35,839 nt of DNA from Micromonospora maritima (GTDB lineage: Bacteria; Actinomycetota; Actinomycetes; Mycobacteriales; Micromonosporaceae): assembly GCF_902825405.1 (NCBI RefSeq), contig NZ_CADEAU010000010.1, positions 1-35,839 of the forward strand. Reading direction: 5' to 3'. Below the pieces are notes generated by a model that saw only the letters and a list, made by a program, of their open reading frames with translations, ran no database searches and was not told the origin of the DNA. Numbering within the stretch: the first letter of the stretch is position 1; every line of letters begins with the position of its first letter. Made by a program: the position numbers and the translations under genes. This document shows, piece by piece, positions 22,396 to 29,801 of this stretch.

Positions 22396-22892
22396 AGCAG
22401 CCGCCATCCGCGGCGCAGCCAGGGATCCGTCCCCCGGCGCAGCAGGTCCGCGCAGTGCTGCGCCGTGGTCCTGGCCAGCTCGGCGTCGTCCGCGCCCATC
22501 CAGCCGTTGCGGCAGGCGTCGTCGTACTCGTCCCGGTCCTCGATCTCGACCCGCCCGTCGGCCTCGTGCCACACCGGGTCGAGTTCGAGGTCGACGTACC
22601 GCCAGCCACTCTCGGTGATCTCCGGTGGCCGGCACACGTCGATCTCCAGTCGCCGGTCGGCGGGATCGCCGACCCACCACGCCGCCCACGGCCGATCCGG
22701 TGCCAGCAACACCACCACCGGTACGGAGAGGGTGCCGCGGTCGTGCGGGGCACCCCAGGCCGAACCGACGGGACCGCGCAGCCACGTGCCGTCGCGGTCC
22801 TGCCCGGCGCACCGCAGGTCGAACCAGAAGACACCACCGGGGCGCTTGATCTTGGATAGACGTACGGTCTCGGCGGCCGTCCTGTCGCTCAC
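22380..22892 (-). CDS. DUF402 domain protein
   Basis: A 170-residue protein of the DUF402 (FomD/Sa1684-like) group. The core pattern YVDLELDPVWHEADGRVEI followed by EDRDEYDDA gives the acidic residues that bind metal in nucleoside-diphosphate hydrolases of this fold. WWVGDPADRRLEIDVCRP precedes it. The family includes FomD, which acts in fosfomycin biosynthesis, and general nucleotide phosphatases; the chromosomal role is not known and no fosfomycin genes are near. The GTG start is supported by TAGGCT exactly six bases upstream. It is divergent from the kinase-like gene at 22993. Confidence 0.82.
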   Translation of the reverse strand: MSDRTAAETVRLSKIKRPGGVFWFDLRCAGQDRDGTWLRGPVGSAWGAPHDRGTLSVPVVVLLAPDRPWAAWWVGDPADRRLEIDVCRPPEITESGWRYVDLELDPVWHEADGRVEIEDRDEYDDACRNGWMGADDAELARTTAQHCADLLRRGTDPWLRRGWRLLGRAV

Positions 22893-22898
22893 CCGAGC

Positions 22899-22904
22899 AG
22901 CCTA
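22899..22904 (-). promoter_or_regulatory. -10 element TAGGCT of a leaderless transcript
   Basis: Minus-strand TAGGCT, then GCTCGG, then GTG at 22892. The same hexamer is used at 1513 and 7510. Confidence 0.6.
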
Positions 22905-22980
22905 GGCAGTCGCACTCCGACGCGGCGCCCACCGACCCCGGACCCGGCGAATTCGATCGACAGGACGATCGAGCGGGCTC

Positions 22981-22986
22981 TACGGT
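22981..22986 (+). promoter_or_regulatory. -10 element TACGGT of a leaderless transcript
   Basis: TACGGT, then CGCGCG, then GTG at 22993. Confidence 0.55.
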
Positions 22987-22992
22987 CGCGCG

Positions 22993-23877
22993 GTGCGCCC
23001 CGGAGAGATCGTCGTCGCTGTCGAGCAGGTTCACGCTCTGATCGACGAGCAGTTCCCGCAATGGTCGAATCTGCCGATCGTCGCCCAGCCGTTGACCGGC
23101 ACCGACAACGCGCTGTTCCGGCTCGGCGACTCGCTGACGGCGCGGCTGCCACGGGCGCCGTGGGCGGTCGACCAGGTGGCGACCGACGCGACCTGGCTAC
23201 CCCGGCTCGCGCCGCACCTGCCGGTGCCAGTGCCGGTGCCGGTCGCGGTCGGCCAGCCGGGCGGGGACTATCCGTGGCCGTGGACCGTCGTCCCGTGGCT
23301 GGACGGGCACAACCCGGAAGCCGGGCCGGACCTCGTCGACCTCGCCGTCGACCTCGCGAGCTTCGTCCGCGCGATGATCGCGATCGACCCGATGGACGGG
23401 CCGGTCAAGGAGGGGATCCAGCGCGGCGTCCCCCTGGCGCAGCGGGACGAGTTGACCCGCCGGTCGATCGCGGCGCTGGGCGACCGGATCGACCGGCGGG
23501 CGGTGACCGCCGCGTGGGACGAGGCGATGGCGGCGGACGAGTGGCCCGGACCACCCGTGTGGCTGCACGGTGACCTGCTCGGCGGCAACCTGCTGGTCGA
23601 GCGGGGCAGGCTCACCGGCGTCATCGACTTCGGTGCTCTCGGCCGCGGCGACCCGGCGGTCGAGGTGCGGCCGGGCTGGAGCCTGTTCGATGCCCGCGCC
23701 CGGGCCGCCTACCGGGAGGCGCTCGGTTTCGACGAGGCGACCTGGGTACGCGGGTGGGCCTGGATGCTGTCGGGCTCGCTCTACTGGCTGGCCGACCTGT
23801 GGGACCTGATCAGCGAGGACGACCGCGCGGACGCTCTCCGCTCCATCGACCACATCGTGCGTCACCGCAACGACTGA
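22993..23877 (+). CDS. Aminoglycoside-phosphotransferase-family kinase-like protein
   Basis: A 294-residue APH-family protein with the classical active site: LHGDLLGGN (191-199) with catalytic Asp194 and Asn199, and VIDFGALGRGDP with Mg-binding Asp212. The N-lobe segment ALFRLGDSLTARLPR and QFPQWSNLPI align with the protein at 5649, so the two are paralogues; this one keeps the canonical D-F-G. A run of Pro-Val repeats (PVPVPVPVAV, 77-86) links to the hinge. The substrate is unknown; many such proteins phosphorylate metabolites or macrolide/aminoglycoside antibiotics. The GTG start is set by the leaderless promoter. Confidence 0.88.
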   Translation: MRPGEIVVAVEQVHALIDEQFPQWSNLPIVAQPLTGTDNALFRLGDSLTARLPRAPWAVDQVATDATWLPRLAPHLPVPVPVPVAVGQPGGDYPWPWTVVPWLDGHNPEAGPDLVDLAVDLASFVRAMIAIDPMDGPVKEGIQRGVPLAQRDELTRRSIAALGDRIDRRAVTAAWDEAMAADEWPGPPVWLHGDLLGGNLLVERGRLTGVIDFGALGRGDPAVEVRPGWSLFDARARAAYREALGFDEATWVRGWAWMLSGSLYWLADLWDLISEDDRADALRSIDHIVRHRND

Positions 23878-23928
23878 GCTGCGCGAACGCCCACCGGCCC
23901 GCTCGTCCCCGCGACCGCGGTGCCCCGG

Positions 23929-23952
23929 TGACAGGGGCGGTGCCCCTGGTCA
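23929..23952. terminator. Strong hairpin between convergent genes
   Basis: TGACAGGGGC and GCCCCTG-G-TCA form a 10-bp stem with one bulged G and the tight loop GGT. Its right end is the stop codon of the minus-strand reductase. It probably ends transcription from both sides; there is no U-tract. Confidence 0.6.
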
Positions 23953-24513
23953 GTGGTGGAGCGGGCGGTAGCGGAGGTGGACGACGCCGTTGTCGAAGCG
24001 ACGCTCGTCGAGGAGCGCGTAGTCGGTGCGTACCCCGGTGGGCAGTCCCGGCTTACCGCCTCCGACGGTGGTGGGCCAGACGAGCAACCGGCACTCGTCG
24101 ACCAGCCCCGCCCGGATGGCCTGTGCGGCGAGGTCGGCGCCTCCGATGGTGATGTCACTGCCAGCCGTGTCCTTCAACTGCTGGACGGCGGCGGGGTCGA
24201 ACCGGCGCTCGATGCGGGTGGCGGCCGTCGACACCTCGGCGAGAGTCGTCGAGTAGACGACCTTGTCCGCCGCCTTCCAGGTACGGGCGAACTCGGCCGT
24301 GAGATCGGACTGGGCGCCCAGCGAGGCGTCGGTCTCCCAGACGGCCATCATCTCGTACAGGCGCCGCCCGTAGAGGAACGTCCCCGCCGACCGCAGGATG
24401 TCGGTGGTGAACGCGAACACCTCGTCGTCGCGCGGGAACCAGGAGAAGGCTCCCCCCTCGTCCTCGATGTAGCCGTCGAGCGACACGTTCGTCACGTAGA
24501 TCAGCTTTGCCAT
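23950..24513 (-). CDS. Dihydrofolate reductase family protein (RibD C-terminal type)
   Basis: A 187-residue protein of the RibD C-terminal/DHFR-like fold. It begins MAKLIYVTNVSLDGYIEDEG, the typical first strand and loop. FLYGRRLYEMMAVWE is the second hallmark, and ITIGGADLAAQAIRAGLVDE is the NADPH-binding glycine region with the conserved L-x-D-E. It ends with GVVHLRYRP. Stand-alone members are NADPH-dependent reductases of unknown substrate; it is neither true folate DHFR nor full RibD, since no deaminase domain is present. The ATG has an excellent ribosome-binding site (GGAAGGTAGAGG), unlike the leaderless genes around it. Confidence 0.9.
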   Translation of the reverse strand: MAKLIYVTNVSLDGYIEDEGGAFSWFPRDDEVFAFTTDILRSAGTFLYGRRLYEMMAVWETDASLGAQSDLTAEFARTWKAADKVVYSTTLAEVSTAATRIERRFDPAAVQQLKDTAGSDITIGGADLAAQAIRAGLVDECRLLVWPTTVGGGKPGLPTGVRTDYALLDERRFDNGVVHLRYRPLHH

Positions 24514-24655
24514 GCCTCTACCTTCCGGTGCACGTCCACGTGTCACCTTGGTCTGCGGGATCGGGCCGGACGTCTCCGTCCTCCGCCTGTTCTACGATCG
24601 ACGCGGCCCGGATGCGACGCCGTTCGGACGAGGATTTCCCGGGACGGCGCCGCGA

Positions 24656-25846
24656 TCAGGTGCGGCGGTTCATCGCTGCCTGGATCCTCAACCAGGTCGG
24701 GTCACTGTCCGACACGTCCGTGACCGTCTCCAGATCGCCGGGCTGCCAGGTGCGGTTTCCGTCGGTGAGGTCGAGGTGGTCCAGGTCGACGGTCGTAGCC
24801 TCGGTGGTGCCGGCGAGGAACTCGGTCACCGCGGCAGCCTCCCTCTCGGTCCGGTCGGCCCGGCGATCCGAGAGCACCAGAAGCGTGCCCGCGCCGGCAA
24901 CGACCAGCTCACCCGTGGCGGCGGCCGTCAGTGCGGTCACCGCCGATCCCGGCAGTACCTCGTGCTCGGTCACCTGTGCCCCGTCGATGTCGGCCTCGAC
25001 GACGACACCCCCCGGCGTGCCGATCCAGAGCACACCCGGAGTCGGTCCGAATGCGACGTTGTGACGCGACCAGGCCCGCATCCCGTCCAGCCACTCCTGC
25101 GGGTACGGGTAACCCGGATTCGGGTCACCGAGGGTGAGGCCGAGAACGCGGCGCAACGACGGAAACCCGAACACCTCCAGCGAATGGTCGTAGGCGTTGC
25201 CCCGGACCGCGAGATGCCGTCCGTCCGGGCTGAAGATCGGCGTGCCGTAGCCGTCGCAGTCGAGGATCAACGCCCGCCGCAGAGGCCGCAGCACCGGTCC
25301 GTCGTCCCGGGAGAAGAGGACGAGCGTGGCACCCTGGTCGCTCTGCAGGGTGGCCAGGAGGCCACCGCCCGGGTGCGCGACGATTCCGGTGTCCCAGCGC
25401 GGGCCGACCGTGGTGGCGCCGGAGGCGATGTCGAGCGCGACGGAGGACTCCCCGCCGTCCTCGCCGCCGGCGGGCGACAGCCACAGTCCCCGGCCGTCCG
25501 GAGCGAACACCACGTGCCGCCGGTAGCCGGTCGGCGGCACGCCGTCGACGGTGGTGACGCCCGACGGAGTCCAGCAGACGGTGCTGGTGCCGTCCGCCAC
25601 GACCAGCCGCGGCTCGCGGGGATGCCAGGCGGCGGAGGGTGTCCGCCGGAACCGGTCGCGGCCGACGGCGTCGTAGCCGGCCGAGTCCGCACCGACGCCG
25701 CCGACCTCCCGCAGCTGCCCGGCCGTGTGCTCCCAGATCCGGATCGCCGGGCGGTCGGTGTCCCAGCCGGCGACCAACGGCAGCTCGGGGTGGCACAGCA
25801 ACCGTTCGAGCGTGGCTTCGGAGCGCACCTGGGCCAGGGTTTCCAC
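24656..25846 (-). CDS. Beta-propeller (WD40-like) protein of unknown function
   Basis: A 396-residue soluble protein made of repeated four-strand blades. Blade landmarks include HPELPLVAGWDTDRPAIRIW, WHPREPRLVVADGTSTVCW, VFAPDGRGLWLSPAGG, FSPDGRHLAVRGNAYDHSLE, FGPTPGVLWIGTPGGVVVEA and ELVVAGAGTLLVLSDRR. The F-S/A-P-D-G-R motifs are typical of WD40/TolB-like propellers that act as protein-binding platforms. A C-terminal segment (FLAGTTEATTVDLDHLDLTDG) leaves the propeller. The start is decided by sequence: TACGGT stands directly in front of GTG 25852 but exactly six bases before GTG 25846, giving METLAQVRSEA. The next gene is divergent. The binding partner is unknown. Confidence 0.75.
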   Translation of the reverse strand: METLAQVRSEATLERLLCHPELPLVAGWDTDRPAIRIWEHTAGQLREVGGVGADSAGYDAVGRDRFRRTPSAAWHPREPRLVVADGTSTVCWTPSGVTTVDGVPPTGYRRHVVFAPDGRGLWLSPAGGEDGGESSVALDIASGATTVGPRWDTGIVAHPGGGLLATLQSDQGATLVLFSRDDGPVLRPLRRALILDCDGYGTPIFSPDGRHLAVRGNAYDHSLEVFGFPSLRRVLGLTLGDPNPGYPYPQEWLDGMRAWSRHNVAFGPTPGVLWIGTPGGVVVEADIDGAQVTEHEVLPGSAVTALTAAATGELVVAGAGTLLVLSDRRADRTEREAAAVTEFLAGTTEATTVDLDHLDLTDGNRTWQPGDLETVTDVSDSDPTWLRIQAAMNRRT

Positions 25847-25852
25847 CGGCAC

Positions 25853-25858
25853 ACCGTA
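25853..25858 (-). promoter_or_regulatory. -10 element TACGGT that decides the propeller gene start
   Basis: Minus-strand TACGGT, then GTGCCG, then GTG at 25846. The alternative GTG at 25852 would directly abut the hexamer and be transcribed poorly or not at all. Confidence 0.5.
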
Positions 25859-25903
25859 GTCGTGACGGGCACAAGACGGAGGCCCCCGCCACCGCTCATC
25901 CGT

Positions 25904-25909
25904 CAGACT
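25904..25909 (+). promoter_or_regulatory. -10-like CAGACT of a leaderless transcript
   Basis: CAGACT, then GGCCGG, then GTG at 25916. It fits NANNNT with leaderless spacing. Confidence 0.4.
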
Positions 25910-25915
25910 GGCCGG

Positions 25916-26158
25916 GTGAACGACCGTGAGCTTGTCGCCTACCTGCGCCGGTGCAACTCGGAGGACAACCATGCGTACGCCGACGTCGCACACCGCTTCG
26001 GTGCGGACGCGCTGTTGGACAGCCACCTGCCGATGCTCGACCAGGTCGACCTGCTCGCTCAGGAGTGGCAGGCCATGGATCCCTCCGACGAGCGCTACGT
26101 CGGCCTTACCTACGCGCTGCGCGTGATCGCCGCGGCCTACCTGCGCCACCCCGCCTGA
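25916..26158 (+). CDS. Small conserved helical protein
   Basis: An 80-residue protein starting at GTG (MNDRELVAYLRRCNSEDNHA). It is fully helical: a first helix with RELVAYLRRC, then YADVAHRFGADALLDSHLPM, DQVDLLAQEWQAM and a C-terminal hydrophobic helix VGLTYALRVIAAAYLRHPA. No membrane helix, metal motif or DNA-binding pattern is clear. It is divergent from the propeller gene with two closely spaced promoters, so the two may be co-regulated. Not recognised. Confidence 0.65.
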   Translation: MNDRELVAYLRRCNSEDNHAYADVAHRFGADALLDSHLPMLDQVDLLAQEWQAMDPSDERYVGLTYALRVIAAAYLRHPA

Positions 26159-26241
26159 CCCGGATCCCCGCGAGCTGATCGGTCACCGTGCGCGGTAGCC
26201 GGCGCCAGCGGTCACGCGACCGTCGGGCGGGCGCGCGGCGG

Positions 26242-26697
26242 TCAGGGACCGCTCGGCGACGCGGTGGTCGATGCCGACTCGCGACGATAGGGCCGATCAG
26301 GCCCGGGGAGGCGGCGGAGCAGTGCCGGCAGTGCACCGTGCACGAGGCGAAGCCCGGCCAGCTCGCCGATCCCGACCCAGGCGATGTCGTCGTGCTCGTC
26401 AGGTGCGCGGTTGGTGGGAGAACCGGCCCACCCTCCGACGTGCCAGACACTGATGAGCACGGCGTTCTCCCCACTGCCGACGCGCACGTCGCCCAACCGC
26501 GACGAGGACTCCGTCGCGATGCGCACGCCCAGCTCCTCGAACATCTCGCGGGCGAGGGCCTGTCGTTCCGACTCGCCCGCTTCGACGTGCCCACCGGGCA
26601 GGTCCCACAGGTCCGGGTAGGCCCGCCGGGTCGGGCTGCGGTGCACCAGCAGGACCGCGCCGTTCTCCACGAGCGCGCCACAGACGACGACATGCAT
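26242..26697 (-). CDS. Nudix hydrolase
   Basis: A 151-residue Nudix enzyme that would hydrolyse a nucleoside diphosphate linked to another moiety. The Nudix box G-x5-E-x7-R-E-U-x-E-E-x-G-U is complete at residues 36-58 (GHVEAGE ... REMFEELGV), with metal-binding Glu54 and Glu55. VVVCGALVENGAVLLVHRSP is the usual first strand pair and WDLPGGH precedes the box. The substrate is undefined; the MutT-like size allows NTP, ADP-ribose or capped substrates. The start chosen is ATG giving MHVVVCG; in-frame upstream starts add a poorly fitting extension. It lies 44 bases downstream of the DUF4240 gene on the same strand. Confidence 0.9.
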   Translation of the reverse strand: MHVVVCGALVENGAVLLVHRSPTRRAYPDLWDLPGGHVEAGESERQALAREMFEELGVRIATESSSRLGDVRVGSGENAVLISVWHVGGWAGSPTNRAPDEHDDIAWVGIGELAGLRLVHGALPALLRRLPGPDRPYRRESASTTASPSGP

Positions 26698-26741
26698 GAC
26701 GGGATTGGAGCACAGGGATACGACAGGCTCGCTCACGCCGG

Positions 26742-27287
26742 TCAGTCGGTCCCGCGCTCCCACGGACGCTGGATCCACGGATTACGGTCGAGGTAGGCCG
26801 TGATCCTGGGAAACCGCTGCCGGGTGCGGGTCTCGTCGGTCAGGTCGCCCGGCGCTCCCACCGGTGTCTCGGGTCCGGACGGGCCGTCGATGGCGAACGG
26901 AGCCCCGGTCGCGGCGATGTGCGCATCGAGAGGGAGACCGCAGAACCAGTCGATCCGCGCGTTGTGCCGGTCGGACGCCAACTCGACAAGGCTGTCCGGG
27001 TCGTTCTGCACGAGCCGGACGACAGGCCTTCCGTGCGACAGGATCCAGTCCTGCACGGCGGAGAAGTCGTCGTCGTCCACGCTGCCCAGAAGCAGTGTCG
27101 CGGCGTCCCGGATCGGCCAGCGGTACAGGCTGTCCTGCGCCTGGAGCCACAGGTCATCGAACCATTCGATCTCGTCCGGGGTCAACGCGCGCAGGCGGCG
27201 GAGAAGCACTTGGGCGACGCGTTCCGTGTCGGCGCCCGCCTCCGCTCGGGCGCCTTCCACGATCCGCCAGAAGCCCTCCCACTCCAC
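26742..27287 (-). CDS. DUF4240 domain protein
   Basis: A 181-residue, mostly helical acidic protein. The family pattern is MEWEGFWRIVEGAR at the start (F-W-x-I/L-I/V-x-x-A/S), then LTPDEIEWFDDLWLQAQDSLYRW, then DDDFSAVQDWILSHGRPVV with a run of four Asp. DUF4240 is a widespread actinobacterial family often met near immunity and SMI1/KNR4-type genes; its function is unknown. The GTG start lies seven bases after TAGGCT, so it is nearly leaderless. The Nudix gene may be co-transcribed from it. Confidence 0.82.
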   Translation of the reverse strand: MEWEGFWRIVEGARAEAGADTERVAQVLLRRLRALTPDEIEWFDDLWLQAQDSLYRWPIRDAATLLLGSVDDDDFSAVQDWILSHGRPVVRLVQNDPDSLVELASDRHNARIDWFCGLPLDAHIAATGAPFAIDGPSGPETPVGAPGDLTDETRTRQRFPRITAYLDRNPWIQRPWERGTD

Positions 27288-27294
27288 GGCGCAG

Positions 27295-27300
27295 AGCCTA
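27295..27300 (-). promoter_or_regulatory. -10 element TAGGCT before DUF4240
   Basis: Minus-strand TAGGCT, then seven bases (CTGCGCC), then GTG at 27287. One base longer than the common spacing, so the mRNA may have a one-base leader. Confidence 0.45.
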
Positions 27301-27498
27301 GCGAGCCGACTCCGCGTGCCGGAGACCCCGCGGCAGGTGCGTTCGGAGGACACGTGCTGGCAACGCGCCGTGGACACCGAGCACGCCCACCCGGACGACC
27401 TCTTCGACCTCCGCACCTCCTTCGCCGTGGATGACGGCGGCGAGACCGAGCCGTCAGACGCCGGGCCTGCGCCCGTGGCTGGGGAGTTCTCGAGCGAG

Positions 27499-27504
27499 TA
27501 TCTT
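27499..27504 (+). promoter_or_regulatory. -10 element TATCTT that decides the start at 27511
   Basis: TATCTT, then GCCGGC, then GTG at 27511. The frame is open more than 200 bases further upstream; this hexamer argues that the upstream part is not translated. Confidence 0.5.
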
Positions 27505-27510
27505 GCCGGC

Positions 27511-28161
27511 GTGGAGATCCAGGTGCGGGAGGGCACGCTCGTCGAGGTGCCGACGTCGGATGTGACAGGCATGGACCGGCGTGCGTTCGGCGAGTTCGTG
27601 GGGCCGGGTGGTGAGCTGGCGTCGTACGCGTTCGGCTGGGTGACCGGCTCGGACCCGCACGTCGCCCGCCTGTCCGTGGGGATCGGTGCCGGCAACCCCG
27701 GCGGCGGCACCTTCCACGCCGTCATCTTCGTCAATGAGGACAGCCATGCGTTCTCGCTCGTCGACGAGCCGTTCGAGCGGGTCCCGCAGGGCGGTCCCGA
27801 CCTGACCGCGGACCAGTCACGTGCCCACGAGGACCTGCCGTTCGTCTGGTGGGTCACCGACCACGTCATGGCACACGACCGGCGCGCCTGGTGGATGCGA
27901 CACTGGCTGCTGGGGACCACCTGCATCCAGACCCCGGAGGTCTTCGAACGTCACGAGCCGGTTCTGCGGATCAGTCACGATGCGGACGACGGGCTCTGGC
28001 AACTCATCGGGTCCAGCGACGCAGTCGGCAGCAACGGCAGGCTCCGGCACCTGCACCACGCCGTCGACGAGGATCCCAGCCTGATGGACGTCCTCGACCT
28101 GCCGCCCGGGCACTTGGCGGTACGCCCGGCCCTCGGGCGACCCTGGACCTGCGAGGTCTGA
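27511..28161 (+). CDS. Conserved hypothetical protein with DUF2185-like C-terminus
   Basis: A 216-residue soluble protein (MEIQVREGTLVEVPTSDV). The N-terminal half is beta-rich (ARLSVGIGAGNPGGGTFHAV), with tryptophan-rich DLPFVWWVTDHVMAHDRRAWW in the middle. The C-terminal third, residues about 145-212, has the form ISHDADDGLWQLIGSSDA, then LHHAVDEDPSLMDVLDLPPG and AVRPALGRPW, which resembles DUF2185-type immunity-like domains. The resemblance is by pattern only. The start is set by the leaderless promoter. Between 27288 and 27510 the same frame is open and oddly protein-like (HPDDLFDLRTSFAVDDGG), possibly a gene fragment. Confidence 0.65.
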   Translation: MEIQVREGTLVEVPTSDVTGMDRRAFGEFVGPGGELASYAFGWVTGSDPHVARLSVGIGAGNPGGGTFHAVIFVNEDSHAFSLVDEPFERVPQGGPDLTADQSRAHEDLPFVWWVTDHVMAHDRRAWWMRHWLLGTTCIQTPEVFERHEPVLRISHDADDGLWQLIGSSDAVGSNGRLRHLHHAVDEDPSLMDVLDLPPGHLAVRPALGRPWTCEV

Positions 28162-28166
28162 CCTCG
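28152..28166 (+). terminator. Short hairpin at the gene end
   Basis: CGAGGT and ACCTCG form a perfect 6-bp stem around CTG; the TGA stop begins in the loop. The convergent gene ends 62 bases away, so this is probably specific for the plus-strand transcript. Confidence 0.4.
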
Positions 28167-28222
28167 ATCGAACACGGCCAGAACGGGGCCGCTACCTGGC
28201 CGCCGATGCCACCCCGGGACGC

Positions 28223-28957
28223 CTACCCGTTCGGGGAAAGAAGCTGGCCGCCGACCGGGTGCGGCCGGAGCGCGGCGGTGACGAGGCGGAGTTGTTCCGG
28301 CGACAGCTCGCCCCCGTGACGGCGGTAGGTGTGCGGTCCAAGGCCGACGAGGCTGCCGTCGACGTACGCCCATCGGCACGGCGCCCAGTACCTGCTGCTG
28401 TTGAGCAGTTCTTCGCCGGTCTGACGTACGCCGGACCGGGCCCCGAGGGCGACCAGGGCTTCCGCGACCAGGTCGACGGCGTGCTGCGGCCGGTCGCTGT
28501 CGGCACTGGCCGGAACGAGCATGAGCAACCGCTCGGCCGGGGTGTGCTCCGGGTCCGGCTGGTGGGCTGCGGCGACCACGTCCCGCCACGCGAAGGCCGG
28601 CCCTCGGAAGTGCCCGTCCAGGCAGGCGAGCGGGATCGACGCGCCAATGGTGCCGGGATCGAGCACGTAGTCGACGCCTCCGTCGCCGTCGGCGTTGCGC
28701 ATGACGACATGCAGACGGCAGGGTCCGGCGAGTGGTAACGAGAACACCGGCCATTCGTACGGGTCGAGGAGGACGTCGACTATCTGCTCCAGGTCGGCCG
28801 GATCGACTCCGAAGGCGTCCGGCGCCGACGCGGCTCCACCGACGGTGGCGAGGAACGCGGGCCAGAACAGCGCGTGCGACATCACGTCAGCTCCGTCGAC
28901 CAACGGCGAGCGCAGAATCGGCGGTGTGTACCCGTCCAGGTATCCGGGGATGATCAC
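28223..28957 (-). CDS. Conserved hypothetical protein
   Basis: A 244-residue soluble protein beginning MIIPGYLDGYTPPILRSPLV. Landmarks are YEWPVFSLPLAGPCRLHVVM, then GGVDYVLDPG, CLDGHFRGPAFAWRDVVAAA, and the C-terminal YVDGSLVGLGPHTYRRHGGE. I recall this pattern from actinobacterial proteins that occur in several copies per genome and have no assigned function. GTG 28957 is chosen because CATGAT lies six bases upstream; a TTG at 28981 would add eight residues (LPHCHDDE) and lacks such a signal. No membrane or secretion signal. Confidence 0.72.
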   Translation of the reverse strand: MIIPGYLDGYTPPILRSPLVDGADVMSHALFWPAFLATVGGAASAPDAFGVDPADLEQIVDVLLDPYEWPVFSLPLAGPCRLHVVMRNADGDGGVDYVLDPGTIGASIPLACLDGHFRGPAFAWRDVVAAAHQPDPEHTPAERLLMLVPASADSDRPQHAVDLVAEALVALGARSGVRQTGEELLNSSRYWAPCRWAYVDGSLVGLGPHTYRRHGGELSPEQLRLVTAALRPHPVGGQLLSPNG

Positions 28958-28963
28958 CTCGTC

Positions 28964-28969
28964 ATCATG
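28964..28969 (-). promoter_or_regulatory. -10-like CATGAT of a leaderless transcript
   Basis: Minus-strand CATGAT, then GACGAG, then GTG at 28957. It fits NANNNT and decides the start. Confidence 0.4.
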
Positions 28970-29038
28970 GCAGTGCGGCAACCACCCGGCGGACCAGCGC
29001 CGGCGTCGACGGCGTGGTCGAGGGCTCGCGCGTGGGTC

Positions 29039-29764
29039 CTACTCCTGCTCCTGCGCGTCGAGGTCGCGCACGGCGAAGCGGAGGTGTTCCCACTCCTCGT
29101 CGAGGATCACGTGGAGGCAGTGCACGACCGACTTCTCGTGATCGGGTGACCACGCCGAAGGCCGGGGCTCGGCGAGCAGCTCCGGCGTGGCGCGCGCGAG
29201 GAAGTCCCGCACCATGGTCTGCCGTTCGGCCCGCAGCGCGAGCACCTCGGCGAAACCCGGCTGCGCGGTGGCGAAGATCGACATGTCGTAGCCGTCCGTC
29301 TCGTACTCGGCGTGCGGCCGCCCGAGCGGGTGGAACGGCTGCGGCAGTCGCAGGATCGCCTTGCCGAGCCACGCGTCGGTGGCGAACGCGAGATGGCGCA
29401 GGGCCTGCGCGAACGTCCACTCGCCGTCGACCGAGACGTCGGCGGCACCCTCGGGCATGGACTCGACCCGGTGCACCGCGGCCGACCAGGCCGTCTCGAG
29501 CGCCGCCCACGCCGCGCGCAGCCCGTCGGGGTCCGTGGCGTTCTTCCGCTCGCGCCCGGGGAACCGCCGGTTCAGCTCGGCCTCGACGAGCGGCACCACG
29601 TCGACTCCGTTGACCAGCAGTGCGCCGTCCGCCAGCCACGGCGCGTCGATGTCGAGCCCGCGCACGTCGACGCCGCGCATCACCGCGCCGGCCAGCGTCG
29701 ACCTGGTGAACCGCGCGCCCCGCAGGTCGCTGTCCTCGAACGTGCTGACGTCGCTCTGGGCCAT
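29039..29764 (-). CDS. DinB-like protein with N-terminal pentapeptide segment
   Basis: A 241-residue protein with two parts. Residues about 9-44 form a short pentapeptide run (FEDSDLRGARFTRSTLAGAV, MRGVDVRGLDID). The rest is a DinB_2-type four-helix bundle: VDGEWTFAQALRHLAFATDAWLGK has the first metal His, and SPDHEKSVVHCLHVILDEEWEHLRF holds the last histidines. This arrangement is known in actinobacteria, but its function is not. The ATG is preceded by the strong ribosome-binding site GGGAGGAGAG, with TAGCAT about 31 bases upstream as likely -10. A divergent GNAT gene starts 180 bases away. Confidence 0.85.
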   Translation of the reverse strand: MAQSDVSTFEDSDLRGARFTRSTLAGAVMRGVDVRGLDIDAPWLADGALLVNGVDVVPLVEAELNRRFPGRERKNATDPDGLRAAWAALETAWSAAVHRVESMPEGAADVSVDGEWTFAQALRHLAFATDAWLGKAILRLPQPFHPLGRPHAEYETDGYDMSIFATAQPGFAEVLALRAERQTMVRDFLARATPELLAEPRPSAWSPDHEKSVVHCLHVILDEEWEHLRFAVRDLDAQEQE

Positions 29765-29795
29765 GACGTCTCTCCTCCCGGCGGCGATCGCGGTG

Positions 29796-29801
29796 ATGCT
29801 A
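29796..29801 (-). promoter_or_regulatory. Possible -10 element TAGCAT with leader and ribosome-binding site
   Basis: Minus-strand TAGCAT lies 31 bases before the ATG at 29764; GGGAGGAGAG lies between. A conventional leadered promoter. Confidence 0.4.

Noticed and set aside
23219-23250. Short tandem repeat of CCGGTG.
   Set aside because: It lies in frame inside the kinase-like gene and simply encodes a Pro-Val run; too short and imperfect to be a regulatory or CRISPR-type repeat.
26159-26241. Inverted repeat CCTGACC/GGTCAGG around two convergent stops.
   Set aside because: The arms are about 80 bases apart, too far for a terminator hairpin; mentioned only as similar in design to the stop-codon palindromes.
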